The notes under the pieces are model-generated. The model saw only the letters and a list, made by a program, of their open reading frames with translations. It was not told the DNA's origin and did no database searches. A program made the position numbers and the translations under genes. A stretch of DNA of 64,000 nucleotides from Candidatus Persebacteraceae bacterium Df01 (GTDB lineage Bacteria > Pseudomonadota > Gammaproteobacteria > Tethybacterales > Persebacteraceae). The DNA lies in the NCBI GenBank assembly GCA_030386295.1, contig JANQAO010000001.1, positions 1 to 64,000 of the forward strand, read 5' to 3'. This document shows positions 18,394-28,044 of this stretch, in pieces (the first letter of the stretch is position 1; each line of letters opens with the position of its first letter).

Positions 18394-19504
18394 CATTGAC
18401 CGCCGCCGCGCGTTACTAGTGGCGGTATTGCAGTATCCCGGAGATGATGCCAGAGAAGAAAGCGAAGAATTAACTGAACTCGCGGCTGCGGCAGGCTATT
18501 TTGGCATTGCCGTTCATGTAGTGCGACTGCGACAGGTGCGAGCAGCGACACTGCTCGGCGAAGGTGCAATTAAGCACTGCTTGCAATTAGCTGAAAAATT
18601 TACCGCTGAGTTAATCATCGTAGGTGCCGAATTGTCTTCCATGCAGGCGCGAAATTTAAAAATCAAATGGGAACGGTCAGTAATAGACCGTAGCGATTTA
18701 ATTCTTAATATTTTTGGCGACCGCGCCCAAACACACAATAGCAAATTACAAGTAGAGCTTGCCCGCTGCCGCCGCGATATGAGCCGCTTAGCTGGTCGGT
18801 GGACACATTTGGAGCGGCAACGCGGCGGCATCGGTCTACGTGGCGGTCCGGGAGAGAAACAAATCGAAATAGACCGTCGCTTGCTAGCACATAAAGCCAA
18901 GCGTATTGAACGACAAATTAAAAAAATGAGCGCTTCCAATTCTCTAGCACGTACCCGGCGCGAGCGATTTGGCGTCCCCACTGCCGCTTTGGTAGGCTAC
19001 ACCAACGTTGGCAAATCTACGTTGTTCAATCTGCTAACTAGTGCCAACGCACCGACTAACAACCGCTTGTTTGACACACTAGAATCTACTGCACGGCGAC
19101 TGTACGTAGACGGCGAGCAACTGGTGGTTACCGATACTGTGGGATTTATTCGCCGCCTACCTCACGAATTGCTAACGGGCTTCCACGCCACTTTACAAGA
19201 AGCGGCGACCAGCAACGTTATTATCATCGTTGCCGACGCGGCACACTCCGATTGTGAAGCACAATTGGCAGTGGTTCGTAATACACTGGACTCTATCGGC
19301 GCACCGCATGATAACCGGCTGACAGTGATGAATAAAATAGATAAGGCAGAATTGCAGTCACGGACAGAGCGGGCACCCTGTGGTAAAATAGAAAAAGTTT
19401 GGCTCTCCAGCCACCTTGGAACTGGCGTTTCCGCTTTGCGTGAGGCGCTGGGACAAGCGTCAAAATATTGCCGTGCGGAACGACAATCTTCCTCGCAGCA
19501 TTGA
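18386..19504 (+). CDS. hflX: Ribosome-associated GTPase HflX
   Basis: Splits stalled 70S ribosomes, for example under heat stress. 372 aa from the ATG at 18386, which overlaps the der stop; a longer frame from 18341 lies wholly inside der. N-terminal HflX domain: LLVAVLQYPGDD, then VRLRQVRAATLLGEGAI and the family's DRSDLILNIFGDRAQT near residue 110. The glycine-rich RGGIGLRGGPGEKQIEIDRR linker precedes the G domain with GYTNVGKSTLFNLL (Walker A), DTVGFIRRLP and MNKID. It is normally found as hfq-hflX-hflK-hflC, but here der replaces hfq. It is the first of three hfl genes, with 34 nt before hflK. Confidence 0.95.
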   Translation: MHNIDRRRALLVAVLQYPGDDAREESEELTELAAAAGYFGIAVHVVRLRQVRAATLLGEGAIKHCLQLAEKFTAELIIVGAELSSMQARNLKIKWERSVIDRSDLILNIFGDRAQTHNSKLQVELARCRRDMSRLAGRWTHLERQRGGIGLRGGPGEKQIEIDRRLLAHKAKRIERQIKKMSASNSLARTRRERFGVPTAALVGYTNVGKSTLFNLLTSANAPTNNRLFDTLESTARRLYVDGEQLVVTDTVGFIRRLPHELLTGFHATLQEAATSNVIIIVADAAHSDCEAQLAVVRNTLDSIGAPHDNRLTVMNKIDKAELQSRTERAPCGKIEKVWLSSHLGTGVSALREALGQASKYCRAERQSSSQH

Positions 19505-19538
19505 TAATATACTGCTATCTGATTTGCTATACTATTAA

Positions 19539-20753
19539 ATGAATTTTTTTTCACAAAATCAATTGCCTGACATTGATGAATTGTTACGGCGCCTAGTAAA
19601 ACGTTTGGGCGGCGAAAAAAAGAACTCGCAAATGTTTTCCCGTAACGCTGGCGATTTTAACGAGGACAACGACGATCCCTCCGATGGCATCGTATTGCCG
19701 CCGTTACGCTATCTGTCAGCGTTGCTGTGTATCGGCCTGGTACTAATGTGGGTATTGGCCGGATTTTTCACCGTAGACGCCGCCGAACGGGCGGTTATGT
19801 TCAGACTTGGCAACCCCAGCGGCATCAAGACCCCAGGCCTTGCTTGGCACATGCCACTGATTGAAAATTATCGTATTGTTAACCTTACTGAAGTGCAGCG
19901 GGTAGAAATCGGCTTTCGCAATGACACCAAGCGCAAAAATCCGCGTGAATCACTCATGCTTACCGGCGATTTAAACATTATAGACACGCAATTTGTAGTG
20001 CAATATGCGTTTAACGATCCTAGACAATTTTTATTTGAAAATCGGTTTTCTAGTGCCCGCGCGCAAGATGTGGTGAAGCAGGTAGCAGAAACCGCAATGC
20101 GTGAAGTAGTCGGTAAAAGCGAAATTGACTTTGTATTGTACGAAGGAAGAGAAGCCGTTGCCAGCGAAACCAAACAAACTATGCAACACATCCTTGATCG
20201 CTATAAAACTGGCATTCAAGTACGCGAGGTAGCAGTACAAAACGCACAGCCACCCGATCAAGTTCAAGACGCCTTTGAAGACGCCATTCGCGCTCGCAAA
20301 GACAAAGATCGCAAAATTAACGAAGGCAAGGCTTACGCCAATGATATTTTGCCGCGCGCCAAAGGGCAAGGGGCACGTATTTTAGAAGACGCTGAAGCCT
20401 ATCGCCGCAATGCCATTGAGCGCGCTCTGGGGGATACCGAGCGTTTTTTGTTGGTGGCCAACGAGTTTTCTAAAGCGCCGAAAATCACGCGGCGGCGGCT
20501 ATATTTAGAAACGATGGAAGAAGTCATGGGGCGCGCCAACAAAGTTATCGTAGACCAAAAAGATTCGGGGAATCTATTGTATCTGCCGCTTGACAAACTT
20601 ATGCAGGCTGGCGGTGCAGCGGCGGCGGCTTCGCAATCATCGATAACTGATAAAGAAACCACACCCAGCGGGTTGCGTACGCTAGACGAACTCAAAAAAC
20701 GCCTGCGTGAAGGTTCACAAAGCGGATTAGACGCACTGGAAAACCGTCGATGA
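19539..20753 (+). CDS. hflK: FtsH regulator HflK (SPFH/prohibitin family)
   Basis: 404 aa. It has a short, charged, cytoplasmic N-terminus, one membrane helix at residues ~64-82 (ALLCIGLVLMWVLAGFF), then a periplasmic SPFH/band-7 domain (AERAVMFRLGNPSGIKTPGLAWHMPLIE, given here by its ends) and a long coiled coil (FEDAIRARKDKDRKINEGKA). HflK assembles with HflC into a cage around the membrane protease FtsH and controls its access to substrates. The Gly-Pro-rich N-terminal region seen in many HflK proteins is reduced. The stop overlaps the hflC start (ATGA), giving the standard hflK-hflC pair. Confidence 0.94.
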   Translation: MNFFSQNQLPDIDELLRRLVKRLGGEKKNSQMFSRNAGDFNEDNDDPSDGIVLPPLRYLSALLCIGLVLMWVLAGFFTVDAAERAVMFRLGNPSGIKTPGLAWHMPLIENYRIVNLTEVQRVEIGFRNDTKRKNPRESLMLTGDLNIIDTQFVVQYAFNDPRQFLFENRFSSARAQDVVKQVAETAMREVVGKSEIDFVLYEGREAVASETKQTMQHILDRYKTGIQVREVAVQNAQPPDQVQDAFEDAIRARKDKDRKINEGKAYANDILPRAKGQGARILEDAEAYRRNAIERALGDTERFLLVANEFSKAPKITRRRLYLETMEEVMGRANKVIVDQKDSGNLLYLPLDKLMQAGGAAAAASQSSITDKETTPSGLRTLDELKKRLREGSQSGLDALENRR

Positions 20754-21643
20754 AACAGTTGCATTACCTAGCCGTTGTCGCTGCCTCATTATTATTGCTC
20801 GTTATTTTGCTCAGCGCATCGCTGTTTATTGTGTATCCATGGCAAAGCGCCATGATATTGCAATTTGGCGAAATTGTATCAGTCAAAAAAGAACCGGGAC
20901 TGTACGCCAAAGCACCGTGGCACAGTTTGTTAATGTTTGATTCTAGAGTTCTCACCATTGATACTGATGAACCTGATCGTTTTATCACCGCCGAAAAAGA
21001 AAATGTGCTAGTGGATTCGTACATCAAATGGCGTATTGTTGAGCCGGCGAAATTTTATGAGCGATTAGCCGGCAACGAATCACAAGCTGAAGGGCGCCTT
21101 TTAGATGTAGTTAATCGTGGTTTGCGAGATGAAATCGGCAAGCGCACGGTTAAGAATGTGGTAACCGGCGAACGTGAAGAAATTATGCGTATCATGCGTA
21201 GTCGCGCCACCGAGGCCGCCACTGACTTTGGTGTGGAAGTACTTGATGTGCGGTTAAAACGCGTAGACTTGCCCACCGGCGTCTCCGAAGAAGTATTTAA
21301 AAATATGATTGAAGAACGTCGCCGCATCGCCAATGAAAGACGTGCCGAAGGTGAAGCAGAAAAGGAAAAAATTCGTGCTGAAGCTGACCGCGACCGTGTC
21401 ATCCTACTGTCGGAAGCAGCGCGCAAAGCCGAAGAATTACGCGGCCGCGGTGATGCCGAAGCCGCTGCCACTTACTCTGCGGCATTTTCACAACATCCCA
21501 ATTTTTACGATTTTTATCGCAGTATGGCAGCCTACCGCAGAACCTTAGGCACCAGCGGCGACTTTTTTTTATTATCACCAGAATCAGACTTTTTCCGGTT
21601 TCTCAAAGAAGAAGATGGCAATGTTGAAGACAGCTTACAATAA
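20750..21643 (+). CDS. hflC: FtsH regulator HflC (SPFH/prohibitin family)
   Basis: 297 aa partner of HflK. One N-terminal membrane segment (residues ~5-27, AVVAASLLLLVILLSASLF) is followed by the SPFH domain with QSAMILQFGEIVSVKKEPGLY, the family block VLDVRLKRVDLPTGVSEEVF and a Lys/Glu/Arg coiled coil (ERRRIANERRAEGEAEKEKI). It ends with the C-terminal YRRTLGTSGDFFLLSPESDF, typical of HflC. Translation is probably coupled to hflK through the 4-nt overlap. After its stop, 109 nt of AT-rich sequence precede the M23 peptidase gene. Confidence 0.95.
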   Translation: MKQLHYLAVVAASLLLLVILLSASLFIVYPWQSAMILQFGEIVSVKKEPGLYAKAPWHSLLMFDSRVLTIDTDEPDRFITAEKENVLVDSYIKWRIVEPAKFYERLAGNESQAEGRLLDVVNRGLRDEIGKRTVKNVVTGEREEIMRIMRSRATEAATDFGVEVLDVRLKRVDLPTGVSEEVFKNMIEERRRIANERRAEGEAEKEKIRAEADRDRVILLSEAARKAEELRGRGDAEAAATYSAAFSQHPNFYDFYRSMAAYRRTLGTSGDFFLLSPESDFFRFLKEEDGNVEDSLQ

Positions 21644-21752
21644 TTTTGGACAAGCCTGCAAACGCCAATTTAAATATTTAAATTTATAATTTAATATTTT
21701 CTCTTATTTGTTGAGAACATTTTATATTTTCAACTTTTGTCTTCGGAACGTC

Positions 21753-22727
21753 ATGAATATTATTTTTTCCTCTTCTTATTCTACTAATTCGCCGCCGCTG
21801 GTGTTGGAAGTTACTCGTCGGCGTTTTTTTATCGTGCTTGTCATTGCCGCTTTAACCTTGAGTGCCGTCGTATATATGGCAGCCCAGCAACTCGCTGCTC
21901 ACTGGCTACAAACACGTTCCCCTATTGCTCTGGCTATCGCCAAGGAGCAAGAGCGAGAGGCAGACATCGCTCGCCAGCGTATGTGGGAGGAAAACATTGA
22001 CGTGTTACAAGAACAAATCGCTGACGTGCAAGCAGGTATCATCGCTGTGCAAAATCGTGGCAAAATTATCGCCTCAAGAATCGGCTTGCCTGAGGAGAAA
22101 TTTTTTTCCGGTACTTCACTGGATAATAGCTGCGAAACTCTTCCTTCCGTTACTCAAGTGCCGGAAAGTATTGATGAAACTGCCGCTTTGGGCGCCGACA
22201 AAATGAGCGCACTCCAAAGGTCATTACAAGGTATCACTCGCCGCTACGACATATTAGCTGTGCGCGGCACGCAACAACGGGTAGCATTTGATACCGTCCC
22301 CATGCAACAACCACTAGAAAAGAAACACCGCCAGACTTCGGGTTTTGGATACAGAAAAGATCCTTTCACCGGTCGCCGCGCCTTTCATTCCGGCTACGAT
22401 TATTCGGCGCGGCGCGGTACGCCGGTGCTGGCTGCGGCCACCGGCTTCGTCACCTACAGCGGTCGGTTAGGTAATTATGGTAAAGCTATTCGTATTTTCC
22501 ACGGCGACAATATCTCCACGTTGTACGGGCATTTACATGCTACGGGTGTGGAGATTGGGCAATATGTGCTCCGCGGCGAACCCATCGGCGAAGTGGGTAG
22601 CACTGGACGCTCCACCGGCTCGCACTTGCATTATGAATTACGTATTAATAACAAACCACGCCCTATCGCCCGCGTAATTAAAGAATTACTCGCTGCTCGC
22701 AACATTCATGATGATTGGGACGCTTAA
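21753..22727 (+). CDS. Membrane-anchored M23 (LytM-type) peptidase
   Basis: 324 aa from the ATG at 21753; the longer frame from 21708 only adds AT-rich leader. It has a cytoplasmic N-terminus, one membrane helix at residues ~25-45, a coiled coil at ~60-105 and a C-terminal lysostaphin-like domain. The zinc ligands look complete: the HxxxD motif in RAFHSGYDYS and HxH in GSHLHYELR, plus the YGHLHAT turn. GYRKDPFTGRRAFHSG and VLAAATGFVTYSGRLGNYG are typical of murein endopeptidases such as MepM/NlpD relatives. An M23 gene directly before secA is common in proteobacteria. Cleavage of stem-peptide cross-bridges in the periplasm, or activation of amidases, is the likely role. Confidence 0.88.
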   Translation: MNIIFSSSYSTNSPPLVLEVTRRRFFIVLVIAALTLSAVVYMAAQQLAAHWLQTRSPIALAIAKEQEREADIARQRMWEENIDVLQEQIADVQAGIIAVQNRGKIIASRIGLPEEKFFSGTSLDNSCETLPSVTQVPESIDETAALGADKMSALQRSLQGITRRYDILAVRGTQQRVAFDTVPMQQPLEKKHRQTSGFGYRKDPFTGRRAFHSGYDYSARRGTPVLAAATGFVTYSGRLGNYGKAIRIFHGDNISTLYGHLHATGVEIGQYVLRGEPIGEVGSTGRSTGSHLHYELRINNKPRPIARVIKELLAARNIHDDWDA

Positions 22728-22736
22728 CATTTTTAT

Positions 22737-25481
22737 ATGAAAAATATTCTCTCCCGCGTATTTGGCTCCCGTAAAAATCGGCAATTGGCGACCTATCGCT
22801 CACGACTCGCGGCGGTAAACACCAAAACCGCCAGCCTTTCTTCTTTGGATGATGCACAATTACGCGCTGCCTATCAAAATATGCGACAACGTGGCGACAA
22901 CGGCGAAACGTTGTCATCATTATTACCCGAAGTGTTTGCCGTAGTACGCGAAGCGGCATCACGGTCGGTCGGCATGCGCCACTTTGACGCTCAGCTCATC
23001 GGCGGCATGGCACTGTTTGAAGGCAACATCGCCGAAATGAAAACTGGTGAGGGAAAAACGTTAGCGGCAACATTACCGGTGTGTCTCGAAGCCATTGCTG
23101 GTAAGGGCGTACATGTGGTGACGGTTAACAATTATCTCGCCCGCCGCGATGCCGAGTGGATGGGTGCGCTGTATCGTTTTTTGGGCTTGTCGGTAGGCAT
23201 TAACGTCCCCGAAGCATCTATGGAAGAAAAAGCTGCCGCTTATCGTTGCGATATCGTGTACGGCACTAATAATGAGTTCGGCTTTGACTATCTGCGCGAC
23301 AACATGCGCTACGACCCAAATACAAGGCTGCAACAGGCTTTGCATTATGCAATTGTGGATGAGGTGGACTCCATTCTCATTGACGAAGCGCGCACTCCAC
23401 TAATTATTTCTGGCGAAGCCGGCGATAACATCACCGTGTACAAAAGCGCCAATCACGTAGCGGCACAGTTTATCCGCTGTGAAAATTCGGATGCTCCTGG
23501 TGATTTTATAGTAGACGAAAAAGCTCGTGATATTCACCTGACCGAAGATGGTTTCACTCGTGCCGAAAGTCTTTTTGGCGAAACTGATTTGCTCAAAAGT
23601 GGTTCACTTTACGACCCGAGCAATCTGTCACTGATGCACCATCTTAACGCCGCTCTCAAAGCACGACATTTGTATGTACGCGACCGCGATTATGTAGTGC
23701 AAGAAGGACAAGTGATTATTGTGGATGAATTCACTGGACGACTAATGCCTGGACGGCGTTGGGGCGATAACCAGCACCAGGCAATAGAAGCCAAAGAAGG
23801 ACTTGCTATACAAAAAGAAAACCAAACGTTAGCGTCTATTTCTTTTCAAAATTACTTTCGTTTATACAAAAAATTAGCCGGTATGACTGGTACGGCATTA
23901 ACTGAAGCGGAAGAATTTCGCTTTATTTATGGTTTGGAAGTAGTGGAAATCCCCACCCACAAAAAAATGATTCGCCACGATGAGCTAGACCGTGTTTATC
24001 GCACTACAGCAGGCAAATATCGCTCTGTCCTAACTGATATTCGCGCTTGTGCCGAACGCGGACAGCCGGTGTTGGTAGGCACCACCGCTATTGAAGATTC
24101 GGAAAAACTGTCGCAGCTATTGCATCAAGAAAAACTCCCACACGAAGTGCTCAACGCCAAACAGCATGAGCGGGAAGCACATATTGTGGCACAAGCTGGG
24201 CGAGCCGGCGCCATTACCATTGCCACTAACATGGCTGGCCGTGGTACTGATATTGTGCTCGGTGGCAATATTGAAGAAGAACGGCTGGCACTGGAACACG
24301 ACGAGTCGCTATCGGATGATGAACGAAAAGAAAAAACTGTCAAGCTACAAACGGCATGGAAGGAACAGCACGAGCAGGTGTTGAAAGCCGGTGGGCTTAA
24401 AATTATCGGAACCGAGCGCCACGAATCACGACGCATTGACAACCAGTTACGTGGGCGCGCTGGACGACAGGGAGACCCCGGCGCTAGCACATTTTATTTG
24501 TCATTTGAAGATTCGCTACTGCGCATATTTGCTACCAAACGTGTCTCTTCCCTCATGGAAAAACTTAATTTGGATGAAGACGAGGCGATCGAAGCACGTA
24601 TGGTTAGTCGCACCATTGAAAATGCTCAGCACAAAGTAGAGTCTCATAATTTTGACATTCGTAAACAGTTGCTGGAATATGATGATATTGCCAACGAGCA
24701 ACGGCGGATGATATACGAACAACGTGAACACATACTCACCGCCACCGATATGGTACCCATTGCCGCCGATTTGCGTACCGAGAACTTACGACAAGTGATT
24801 GACGTTCACCTGCCGCCAGAAACGCCGGAAGAGGAATGGCGTGCTACGGATTTAGAAAAACTGCTGGCAGGCGATTATCGTTTACAGTTGCCGATAGCAA
24901 AATGGCTGAGCAATGATGAAGACAAACCTCGCGAACATTTTGTTGAGCTCATCATAAATGAAGCCGAAGCTTTGTATGCACAAAAAATTGCGCACACCGA
25001 TGTTGATTCATTCAACGGCTTTTTACGCTCTTTGACACTAAATATTATTGATGAACACTGGCGGGCGCACTTGTCGGCGCTAGACGGGTTGCGGCTGTCC
25101 ATCGGCCTGCGCGGCATGGCACAAAAAAATCCCAAACAGGAATACAAACGTGAGGCCTTTGAGATGTTTGAACATCTGCTAACTGGCGTGCAAAGCATGG
25201 CGGCACGGGTAATGTACGCGCTAACAGTGCGTGATAAGCCATTTGAAAGCACTGATGACACGCCACCGCCGGCAACGCCACGCAATTTACAATATCGCCA
25301 CGATGACACACCCGCCGTGACAACAGAAACATCTCCGCCACCGCCCGCAATACCGGAAACAGAAGAAGAAACAAAAGCACAAATAACCACCTTTCGCCGC
25401 ATGGAACCCAAAGCACGTCGCAACGACCCTTGCACATGTGGTTCGGGGAAAAAATACAAGCAATGTTGCGGGAAACTGTAA
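22737..25481 (+). CDS. secA: Preprotein translocase ATPase SecA
   Basis: The motor that drives Sec-dependent secretion through SecYEG. 914 aa (E. coli 901). Motifs: DAQLIGGMALFEGNIAEMKT and TGEGKT (Walker A), VDEVDSILIDEARTPLIISG (DEAD/Walker B region), a preprotein-binding domain, GMTGTA, TNMAGRGTDI and RRIDNQLRGRAGRQGDPG (NBD2, arginine finger), and helical scaffold NIIDEHWRAHLSALDGLR. The C-terminus ends in a proline-rich linker and a CxCx8CC zinc-binding tail (DPCTCGSGKKYKQCCGK) that binds SecB and lipids. It follows the M23 gene by 9 nt and converges with serC 87 nt further on. No secM-type leader peptide is evident upstream. Confidence 0.97.
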   Translation: MKNILSRVFGSRKNRQLATYRSRLAAVNTKTASLSSLDDAQLRAAYQNMRQRGDNGETLSSLLPEVFAVVREAASRSVGMRHFDAQLIGGMALFEGNIAEMKTGEGKTLAATLPVCLEAIAGKGVHVVTVNNYLARRDAEWMGALYRFLGLSVGINVPEASMEEKAAAYRCDIVYGTNNEFGFDYLRDNMRYDPNTRLQQALHYAIVDEVDSILIDEARTPLIISGEAGDNITVYKSANHVAAQFIRCENSDAPGDFIVDEKARDIHLTEDGFTRAESLFGETDLLKSGSLYDPSNLSLMHHLNAALKARHLYVRDRDYVVQEGQVIIVDEFTGRLMPGRRWGDNQHQAIEAKEGLAIQKENQTLASISFQNYFRLYKKLAGMTGTALTEAEEFRFIYGLEVVEIPTHKKMIRHDELDRVYRTTAGKYRSVLTDIRACAERGQPVLVGTTAIEDSEKLSQLLHQEKLPHEVLNAKQHEREAHIVAQAGRAGAITIATNMAGRGTDIVLGGNIEEERLALEHDESLSDDERKEKTVKLQTAWKEQHEQVLKAGGLKIIGTERHESRRIDNQLRGRAGRQGDPGASTFYLSFEDSLLRIFATKRVSSLMEKLNLDEDEAIEARMVSRTIENAQHKVESHNFDIRKQLLEYDDIANEQRRMIYEQREHILTATDMVPIAADLRTENLRQVIDVHLPPETPEEEWRATDLEKLLAGDYRLQLPIAKWLSNDEDKPREHFVELIINEAEALYAQKIAHTDVDSFNGFLRSLTLNIIDEHWRAHLSALDGLRLSIGLRGMAQKNPKQEYKREAFEMFEHLLTGVQSMAARVMYALTVRDKPFESTDDTPPPATPRNLQYRHDDTPAVTTETSPPPPAIPETEEETKAQITTFRRMEPKARRNDPCTCGSGKKYKQCCGKL

Positions 25482-25568
25482 GCATACCAAAGCTTCTTCC
25501 CTAACTACCTGTTAATAATTGATTAATCCGTTATTAGCAGACAATAAATTTTATCAATTGCGCAAATT

Positions 25569-26642
25569 TTAACCGTGCTTGCGCTCAAATTCTCGCATGT
25601 ACTCAACCAATTGTTGCGCGCCAGCGACTGACATAGAGTTGTACATACAGGCTCGGCAACCTCCTAACAAAGCATGACCTTTGAGACCAATCATGCCTTC
25701 TTTTTCGGCACCAGCGACAAAATCACCTGTCAGCACATCATCTGCCAGAAAAAACGGAATGCTAGTACGTGAACGGTTACCTATCTGCGCTGGTGCAGTA
25801 TAAAAATTTCCAGCGTCAATACACGAATACAATAGTTTCGCTTTTTCCACACAACGTTTTTCCATTTCATCAATGCCACCTTCGTTTTTAACCCATTCCA
25901 ATACTAAACTCACCATATAAATTTGAAATGTCGGCGGTGTGTTGAGCATGGATTCAGCAGGAATTTGATTTTTATAATCCCATATCATCGGCACGTCTGA
26001 CCGTGCGCGAATCAATTCTTTGCGTACAATAACTACGGTAACGCCAGTAGGCCCCAGATTTTTTTGTGCGCCGGCATAAATCAGACCGTAGTCGCTCACG
26101 TTAATACGGCGCGAAGCAATATTGGAAGACATATCTGCCACCAACGGCACAAACGAATCCGGCCGTGTAGAAAATTCTACGCCGTGTACAGTTTCGTTGT
26201 CTGCATAATGCAAATACGCGGCGTTTTCGGGGACGTCCCACTCAGACGGCAAAATGGTGTGACCATTACCGGTATTGTCAGCAGCAATATGGGTGTGACA
26301 GTATTTTTTTCCTTCAACAGCACTACGCTGTGACCAGTGACCACTGATAATATAGGCGGTGGTATCATCTGAGCTAGCGGTAAGATTAAGCGGGATAGCT
26401 GCAGATTGACCGGTAGCGCCACCAGAGAGAAATAGCACAGCATAATCGTCGCTAATGTCCATAATTTCGCGTAGCAGCCTCACCGCGTTGTTATATACTT
26501 TCAAAAAATCTTTGCCACGATGGGATATCTCCATCACCGAAGTTTGAGTCTCGGCAAATTCTAAAAATTCCGCCTGCGCTCTTTGCATAACACTATCGGG
26601 AAGGCCGCAAGGACCTGGACTAAAATTATAAGCTCTGGTCAT
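25569..26642 (-). CDS. serC: Phosphoserine aminotransferase
   Basis: PLP enzyme that converts 3-phosphohydroxypyruvate and glutamate to phosphoserine (serine synthesis) and also works in the pyridoxal-phosphate pathway. 357 aa. Family blocks: YNFSPGPCGLP at the N-terminus, VMEISHRGKDF, LSGGATGQSAAIPLNL (cofactor phosphate site), ADMSSNIASR, the lysine-containing YAGAQKNLGPTGVTVVIV (PLP lysine in AQKN) and MYNSMSVAGAQQLVEYM at the C-terminus. An AAGGAG ribosome-binding site precedes the ATG. The family splits by sequence into two types, and the TPPTFQIYMVSLVLEWV segment fits the bacterial type. Its promoter must lie in the 300-nt divergent gap before potD. Confidence 0.95.
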   Translation of the reverse strand: MTRAYNFSPGPCGLPDSVMQRAQAEFLEFAETQTSVMEISHRGKDFLKVYNNAVRLLREIMDISDDYAVLFLSGGATGQSAAIPLNLTASSDDTTAYIISGHWSQRSAVEGKKYCHTHIAADNTGNGHTILPSEWDVPENAAYLHYADNETVHGVEFSTRPDSFVPLVADMSSNIASRRINVSDYGLIYAGAQKNLGPTGVTVVIVRKELIRARSDVPMIWDYKNQIPAESMLNTPPTFQIYMVSLVLEWVKNEGGIDEMEKRCVEKAKLLYSCIDAGNFYTAPAQIGNRSRTSIPFFLADDVLTGDFVAGAEKEGMIGLKGHALLGGCRACMYNSMSVAGAQQLVEYMREFERKHG

Positions 26643-26942
26643 TTATTTCTCCTTAATTGTGCAGTGCAAAACACTTGCGTTACTTAAAAATGAATTGGCC
26701 ACGACAATATATTTTTTATTATATTCCAATGTAAAGCGTTATTTGATAAATTTATTTTTGCTTTGCACAAAAACAGACCTCAACCACCTGACAACAGTAG
26801 AGGAACAAGAACCTCATAGAAAACGCCCTGAAAAAAATTATCTCTTTTCTCTTCACAGAAAATTTGAAAATATTCCTTGCAAAAGTGTCTTATAATTGTT
26901 ATCACACGCCGTTTGCTAAGCGTGGCCGAAAGGAAAATTTTC
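26643..26942. promoter_or_regulatory. Divergent serC/potD intergenic region with -10 candidate
   Basis: 300 nt between two outward-facing genes. On the potD side a perfect TATAAT lies at 26891-26896, about 47 nt before the potD ATG. TTGCAA at 26877-26882 is too close to be a partner -35, and TTGAAA at 26864-26869 is rather far (21 nt), so this would be a weak or activator-dependent promoter. The serC side is AT-rich with no clear consensus boxes. No RNA gene or riboswitch pattern was recognised. Confidence 0.3.
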
Positions 26943-28013
26943 ATGACTAAGTACAATCGTTTTTCACGCCGCTCTTTTTTGGCAGGGTTGGGTACTATTG
27001 CTGGTTTTAGTCTATCCGGCGGGCGTGTCAACGCTGCCGAAGAAAAACAGCTCAACTTTTACAATTGGGATACTTATATCGGAGAAACCACGCTGGCTGA
27101 TTTTAAAAGCGGTAGCGGTGTAGAAGTTAAAATGGATTTGTTTGGCGACAATGCTGAGTTATTTGCCAAGTTACGTGAGGGCAATCCCGGCTATGATGTC
27201 ATTGTGCCCACCAACGACTTTGTAAATCGTATGTGGAAAGCCAACATGTTAGAACCACTAGACCATACCGCCATCCCTAATTTTAAAAACATAGCACCGT
27301 CTTTTCAAGACGCCGCCTTTGATCCCGGTCGCCAATATTCAATGCCCTACATGTGGGGCACCATGGGCATCGGCTACCGCGAGTCTAAAGTGCCATCTAT
27401 TGACTCGTGGTCAGCAGTGTGGGGCGAACAATCTGATCAGTATGCCGGACGTATTGCTTGGATTAGTGAACCAGATTCCATGGTTGGCATGGCGCTAGTA
27501 TCCTTAGGATATTCTTTTAATTCCGAAAATCCGGATGAAATACAAGCCGCCGTGGCACAACTGACCCGATACAAAAAGAACGTCAAAACCATCGCCGAAG
27601 ACAACGGTCAAGATTTACTTGCCTCCGGTGAAGTAGATATCGCTGTGGAATGGAACGGCGACATCGCCCAGTTACGCAGTGAAGACCCTGATATTAAATA
27701 TGTCATTCCACGCGAGGGTTCGTACTATTGGCAGGACTGCTTGTGCATCCCCAAAGACGCACCGCATCCGCAAAACGCCCACGCCTTCATCAATTTTCTT
27801 TTGGATGCCGAAGTCGGGCGCGATTTAGCCGAATACATTGAATATGCCACTCCCAACGAGGCAGCGCGCCTATTAACAAATGAATCTTATCGCAACAATC
27901 CTGCTATTTTTCCGCCCAACGACATCATTGGCAAGTTGGAACCGTCTTTGTACTTGAGTGAAGAACGTTCTGCGCTGATTGAACGGCTGTGGACGCAAAT
28001 TTTGTCATCTTGA
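26943..28013 (+). CDS. potD: Spermidine/putrescine ABC transporter, periplasmic binding protein
   Basis: 356-aa extracytoplasmic solute receptor for polyamines. The N-terminus carries a twin-arginine-type signal (SRRSFLAG, residues ~8-15) and a hydrophobic stretch ending near VNA-AEE. The mature protein starts with NFYNWDTYIG, the family's first strand and ligand-binding aromatic region, followed by VIVPTNDFVNRM, YSMPYMWGTMGIGYRESKV and AVEWNGDIAQLRSEDP. These match the PotD/PotF class. An in-frame start at 26877 would add residues upstream of the signal and is unlikely. It is the first gene of potDBCA. Polyamine specificity is inferred from family likeness; putrescine and spermidine preference cannot be separated. 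Confidence 0.9.
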   Translation: MTKYNRFSRRSFLAGLGTIAGFSLSGGRVNAAEEKQLNFYNWDTYIGETTLADFKSGSGVEVKMDLFGDNAELFAKLREGNPGYDVIVPTNDFVNRMWKANMLEPLDHTAIPNFKNIAPSFQDAAFDPGRQYSMPYMWGTMGIGYRESKVPSIDSWSAVWGEQSDQYAGRIAWISEPDSMVGMALVSLGYSFNSENPDEIQAAVAQLTRYKKNVKTIAEDNGQDLLASGEVDIAVEWNGDIAQLRSEDPDIKYVIPREGSYYWQDCLCIPKDAPHPQNAHAFINFLLDAEVGRDLAEYIEYATPNEAARLLTNESYRNNPAIFPPNDIIGKLEPSLYLSEERSALIERLWTQILSS

Positions 28014-28044
28014 CAGCACAGGCGGCCTAAGCGGCAACAAGACT

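Noticed and set aside
24875-25485. Long minus-strand frames opposite secA
   Set aside because: The secA frame has complete motifs here; the minus frames are Ser/Cys-rich shadows.
25482-25568. Possible terminator between convergent secA and serC
   Set aside because: No convincing GC stem followed by a T run on either strand.
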